Assembly (NCBI GenBank): GCA_016868455.1
Contig: VGGV01000006.1
Span: 62,001-126,000 of the forward strand
Reading direction: 5' to 3'
Source of the DNA: Bacteroidota bacterium
Lineage (GTDB): Bacteria > Bacteroidota > Bacteroidia > Chitinophagales > Chitinophagaceae
Length of the DNA stretch: 64,000 bases
Of the stretch, positions 60,539 to 64,000 are shown piece by piece. Position numbers and translations under genes: made by a program. The notes beneath the pieces were generated by a model that did no database searches, was not told where the DNA came from, and saw nothing but the letters and a program-made list of their open reading frames with translations. How positions within the stretch are numbered: the stretch's first letter is position 1; each line of letters begins with the position of its first letter.

Positions 60539-62578
60539 CTACCAGATCCGCACCCTGATGCTATCGGCCCGGTACATTTTATCACCCTCTTTTACATTGA
60601 AGGTGGTAAAAAATTCATCCACATCCACAAAGGGACCATTTACCCTGTACTTGGCAGGGGAGTGAACATCGGTCAGCAAATGGTTTTTCAATTGTTCTTC
60701 CCTTGTATGACCAAGCCAGCCCAATGCATAACCCAGGAAATAGCGCTGCATGGGATTCAGACCCGCGATGGGTTTGTTATCCTTGTATTGCTTTGTCTTT
60801 TTAAAAGCTTCGATCCCCAATAGTATTCCGCCCAGGTCGGCAATGTTTTCACCGGTAGTGGCCTTGCCATTGATATGATAACCCTTCACCGGCTCATATT
60901 CATCAAACTGTTTGATGATCACATCCGCTCTTTTCTTGAATTCTTCTTCATCACCCTTGGTCCACCAGCTCACCAGGTTGCCCTTTGCATCAAACTGCCT
61001 GCCCTCATCATCAAAACCATGTGTGATCTCATGCCCGATAGTGGAAGCACCGGCATATCCATACACGGTAGCATCATCCAGTTCCTCATCCCGGTAACCG
61101 GGAACGGTGAATATGCCCGCAGGTAACACGATCTCGTTGTTGGAAGGATTGTAATATGCATTATAGGTTTGCGGGAACATATCCCATTCGTCGCGGTCAA
61201 CCGGTTTACCTAATTTATTTGTATTGTAATTATGCCACCAGAGATTGGAACTGACCATGTTTTGAAAATAACTTTCCCTTCCCATCTGCATCGTGGAAAA
61301 ATCCTTCCATTTATCGGGGTATCCTACCTTCTTTTTGATCGCAGCCAGTTTTGCATAAGCTTTTTGCTTGGTGCTGTCGCTCATCCATGTCAGTTGCCCG
61401 ATACGGTCTTTCAACGCGGCACGGATCGCTTCCACCATATCTTCGTAACGTTTCTTAGCTGTTTCGTTGAAAAATTCTTTTACATATAATTTACCCAACA
61501 GTTCACCCATTACACCTTCTTCGGCAGAAATGGCCCTTTTCCACCTGGGTCTTCTTTCTTTGGCCCCACTGAATAATTTGCTGAACTCAAAGGCGGCCAC
61601 GCCGTATTGATCAGGTAAGGTGGCGGCAAAGTCAGTAATGAGATTGAATTTTACATATTGTTTCCAGTCGCTGAGCGGAACTGTTTTTAATGCATTGTCG
61701 AGCGCTTTAAAGAATTCCGGCTGACCCACAATTACCGAATCAAGCGACTTGATACCGGTGATACCCAGGAAATTTGTCCAGTCAATATTGGCATTCATTT
61801 TACCAAGATCAGCAATCGCCATTTTATTGTAGTTGGCATAAGGGTCCCGCAGGTCTTCCAGTTTGCGGCTGGCCAGGGCCAGTTTTGTTTCCAGTGCTAG
61901 AATATTTTTGGCTGAGGTTGCCGATGCAGTGGCATCTTCCCCGGCCATGGTGAGGATTTTGGCGATATACTTTACATATTCATTCCTGATATTAATAGTG
62001 GTGCTGTCAGATTTAAAATAATATTCCCTTTCCGGCAAACCGATCCCGCCCTGCCAGAGTTTATACGTCATTGCATCGCTGTTCTTATCATCCTGCGTAA
62101 TAAAATCAGCAAAGAGAGTGCTCGATCCCATTTTTTTCAGTTCGGCAACGGTTGCAACAAGACCCTTTAGATCGCTAATGGCATTGACTTTATCCAGCCA
62201 GGGCTGTAGCGGCTGTAGGCCATCCGCTTCAATTTTAGCGCTGTCCATGGCCATGGTCCAGAAGTCGCCGATCTTTTGTTCCGAGCTACCGGCGCTGGCG
62301 CCAGATTTGGCCGCACTTTCAGAGATCTCACGAAGCCTTTTCAGGTTTTCTTCAATAACAAGGTTGCCGATGTCCCAGGAGGATTGCTCATTGGGGATAG
62401 GATTTTTATTGATCCAACCGCCATTGGCGTACTGGAAAAAATCTTCGGCCGGTCTCATGCTGGTGTCAAGGTTCACGGCCAGTACATCCGGTTTTGCAGT
62501 ACTGTCTTTTGAACCGCTTTTGCAGGATGTTACTGAAATAATAAAGGCTGTAGCTAATAAGGGAGAAACTAAACGCAT
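60539..62578 (-). CDS. M13 family metallopeptidase (neprilysin/PepO-like), lipoprotein
   Basis: The 679-residue protein starts with a lipoprotein signal (LLATAFIISVTSC), followed by the M13 N-terminal domain (EDFFQYANGGWINKNPIPNE) and the catalytic domain with NAYYNPSNNEIVLPAGIF, HEITHGFDDEGRQFD (HExxH plus the DDEGR block) and GENIADLGG (third zinc ligand). It cleaves oligopeptides outside the cytoplasm. The lipobox predicts attachment to the envelope. It is convergent with the dipeptide epimerase. Confidence 0.95.
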   Translation of the reverse strand: MRLVSPLLATAFIISVTSCKSGSKDSTAKPDVLAVNLDTSMRPAEDFFQYANGGWINKNPIPNEQSSWDIGNLVIEENLKRLREISESAAKSGASAGSSEQKIGDFWTMAMDSAKIEADGLQPLQPWLDKVNAISDLKGLVATVAELKKMGSSTLFADFITQDDKNSDAMTYKLWQGGIGLPEREYYFKSDSTTINIRNEYVKYIAKILTMAGEDATASATSAKNILALETKLALASRKLEDLRDPYANYNKMAIADLGKMNANIDWTNFLGITGIKSLDSVIVGQPEFFKALDNALKTVPLSDWKQYVKFNLITDFAATLPDQYGVAAFEFSKLFSGAKERRPRWKRAISAEEGVMGELLGKLYVKEFFNETAKKRYEDMVEAIRAALKDRIGQLTWMSDSTKQKAYAKLAAIKKKVGYPDKWKDFSTMQMGRESYFQNMVSSNLWWHNYNTNKLGKPVDRDEWDMFPQTYNAYYNPSNNEIVLPAGIFTVPGYRDEELDDATVYGYAGASTIGHEITHGFDDEGRQFDAKGNLVSWWTKGDEEEFKKRADVIIKQFDEYEPVKGYHINGKATTGENIADLGGILLGIEAFKKTKQYKDNKPIAGLNPMQRYFLGYALGWLGHTREEQLKNHLLTDVHSPAKYRVNGPFVDVDEFFTTFNVKEGDKMYRADSIRVRIW

Positions 62579-62734
62579 ATTTTTTTTATTTAGGTTTTAA
62601 AAGTAAGTAAATCGGGTTGGTGGTAAAAAAATAAATGACAGGCGGGAGAGAGAGTCATTAGTCATTAGACGGGAACCAGGATTACTTATCCCACTAACCA
62701 TTCTCACTTGCCATTTCCTACTCGCCACAAGCTT

Positions 62735-62742
62735 ACCTTTGC
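62735..62742 (+). promoter_or_regulatory. -7 element of the UbiD-family gene
   Basis: TACCTTTG lies five bases before the ATG at 62748, implying a leaderless transcript. The preceding 62655-62720 carries degenerate cattagtcattag and cactaacc/cattc units. Confidence 0.5.
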
Positions 62743-62747
62743 AGTAA

Positions 62748-64000
62748 TGGCCTATAAAAATCAACAACAGTTTATCGAAGCGCTGGAAAAAGCCGGGGAA
62801 CTGGTCCGTATAAAGTCCTACGTAAATCCAAAGCTGGAAATGGCCGAGATCACGGACCGTATGAGCAAAGAACCCGGTGGCGGCAGGGCCATCCTGTTTG
62901 AAAACTCAGGCTATGGCATCCCCGTGCTGATGAATGCCTATGGCAGTGAAAAAAGAATGTGCATGGCGCTTGGGGTGAATCACCTTGATGATATAGCCCG
63001 TGAAATCGAGGATTTGTTTAAATTATTATCGGCGCCGAAAGAAGGTATTATTGATAAATTAAAATTGCTTCCTCAACTGGGCCGCTTTGCGAGTTGGATG
63101 CCCAAAGTAAAAAAGGGCAGGGGAGAATGCCAGGAAATTATTATGACGGTGCCGGATATCACCCAACTGCCCGTGATTACCTGCTGGCCAAAAGACGGTG
63201 GGCCATTCGTGACACTTCCCGTTATTCATACAAAAGACCCCAATAACGGCTCCCGTAATGTTGGTATGTACCGGATGCAGGTGTTTGGGCCCGTACTTAC
63301 AGGAATGCACTGGCATAAACACAAGGTTTCCGCCAAACATTTTGCAGAATATAAAAAACTGAATAAACGAATGCCCGTGGCAGTTGCGCTCGGTGGCGAC
63401 CCTGTTTATGCCTACGCAGCTACAGCTCCCTTACCGGAAAACGTGGATGAGTACATGCTGGCAGGTTTTCTGCGCAAGAAAAAAGTGGAGCTGGTAAAAT
63501 GTATTACCCAGCCTGAGGTGGAAGTGCCGGCTGATGCTGATTTTATTATTGAGGGATATGTTGATCCCAATGATGAGTTAATATGGGAAGGTCCGTTTGG
63601 GGATCATACCGGTTACTATTCATTACCGGACTGGTACCCCCGGTTTCATATCACCGCAATAACACACAAGAAAAATGCAGTTTACCCGGCTACTATTGTC
63701 GGCATACCGCCGCAGGAAGATGCCTGGCTTGGTAAAGCCACTGAACGGATTTTCCTGGCGCCAATTAAGATGACCATGGTGCCAGAGATTGTGGACATGG
63801 ATATGCCGGTAGAAGGCGTATTTCACAATCTTGTTATCACAAAAATTAAAAAAGATTATGCAGGGCAGGGGCAAAAAGTAATGAATGCTATGTGGGGTGC
63901 CGGGCAAATGATGTTTAACAAGATATTGGTACTTACAGCCCCCCCGCCCCCCAAGGGGGGGATAATCGAAGATTCATTTAAAATCAACGATTATTTGCGA
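62748..64000 (+). CDS. UbiD-family decarboxylase, partial (3' end outside window)
   Basis: UbiD enzymes are prenyl-FMN dependent decarboxylases of aromatic or unsaturated acids; the Bacteroidota member of this type is usually annotated as the menaquinone-pathway decarboxylase. The frame is open to the window end. It shows the substrate/cofactor blocks VTCWPKDGGPFVTLPV and GMYRMQVFGPVLTGMHWHKH, the catalytic-region IWEGPFGDHTGYYS (Glu-Phe-Gly), and PPQEDAWLGKATERIF. At 63939 the frame runs into a palindromic repeat (LVLTAPPPPKGGIIEDS), so the C-terminal region differs from relatives. The ATG at 62748 follows TACCTTTG by five bases. Confidence 0.9.
63939..63961 (+). repeat. C/G-rich palindromic repeat inside the UbiD-family gene
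   Basis: CCCCCCCGCCCCCCAAGGGGGGG is a hairpin-forming repeat that reads APPPPKGG in the frame, with no stop. Confidence 0.75.

Noticed and set aside
1-64000. CRISPR array, tRNA, rRNA, prophage or transposase
   Set aside because: No regularly spaced direct repeats, no tRNA-like cloverleaf with a TTCRA loop in the gaps, and no integrase, transposase or phage structural protein among the frames.

Overview
The window reads as chromosome of a Bacteroidota bacterium, most likely of the Chitinophagaceae or a close relative. The support is its promoters (TTTG, 19-20 nt, TAnnTTTG, the Bacteroidota primary sigma consensus), families typical of the phylum (DUF4270 lipoprotein, GSCFA protein, short glycogen-synthase-like protein, DUF5117-type zinc metalloprotease, bifunctional FtcD), many Sec and lipoprotein signals, and moderate GC. 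I see no tRNA, rRNA, CRISPR array, prophage or insertion sequence.

Layout. 0-8.6 kb: a partial flippase-like membrane protein, panC, a non-canonical GT5-like protein, a DUF4270 lipoprotein, metK, rlmB, HMG-CoA lyase and a GSCFA protein. 8.6-12.6 kb: galactose genes galM and galK (divergent), a kinase-fold protein and miaE. 12.7-19.2 kb: rpsO, pnp, prmA, plsY, an M48 lipoprotein and a CYTH protein. 19.2-25 kb: dnaG and an EF-G paralogue. 25-36 kb: an accessory stretch with a sterol-desaturase-like protein, a GMC oxidoreductase with its small subunit, a thiolase and many broken genes. 36-45.5 kb: histidine catabolism (hutI, ftcD, hutG) interleaved with membrane and secreted proteins. 45.5-52.5 kb: a deletion-fused pseudogene pair, an ABC-F ATPase and several secreted proteins. 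52.5-59.1 kb: thrS, infC, rpmI and rplT, interrupted by two secreted-protein genes. 59.1-64 kb: a 4-alpha-glucanotransferase remnant, a dipeptide epimerase, an M13 peptidase and a partial UbiD-family decarboxylase.

Two themes stand out. First, about a dozen loci are pseudogenes with independent nonsense, frameshift or deletion lesions, while all long housekeeping genes are intact. Two of the broken genes (type I pullulanase, 4-alpha-glucanotransferase) belong to alpha-glucan use, and the only glycogen-synthase-like protein lacks its substrate-binding motif. Second, short palindromic repeats of at least two families lie between genes and also inside reading frames in frame (dnaG, the GSCFA gene, the ends of HMG-CoA lyase and of the UbiD-like gene).

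I found no clear new defence or mobile system. The strongest leads are the in-frame palindromes, a diverged copy of the HMG-CoA lyase start ahead of the real gene, the histidine-less EF-G paralogue, apparently leaderless promoters, and a structured rpmI-rplT leader.
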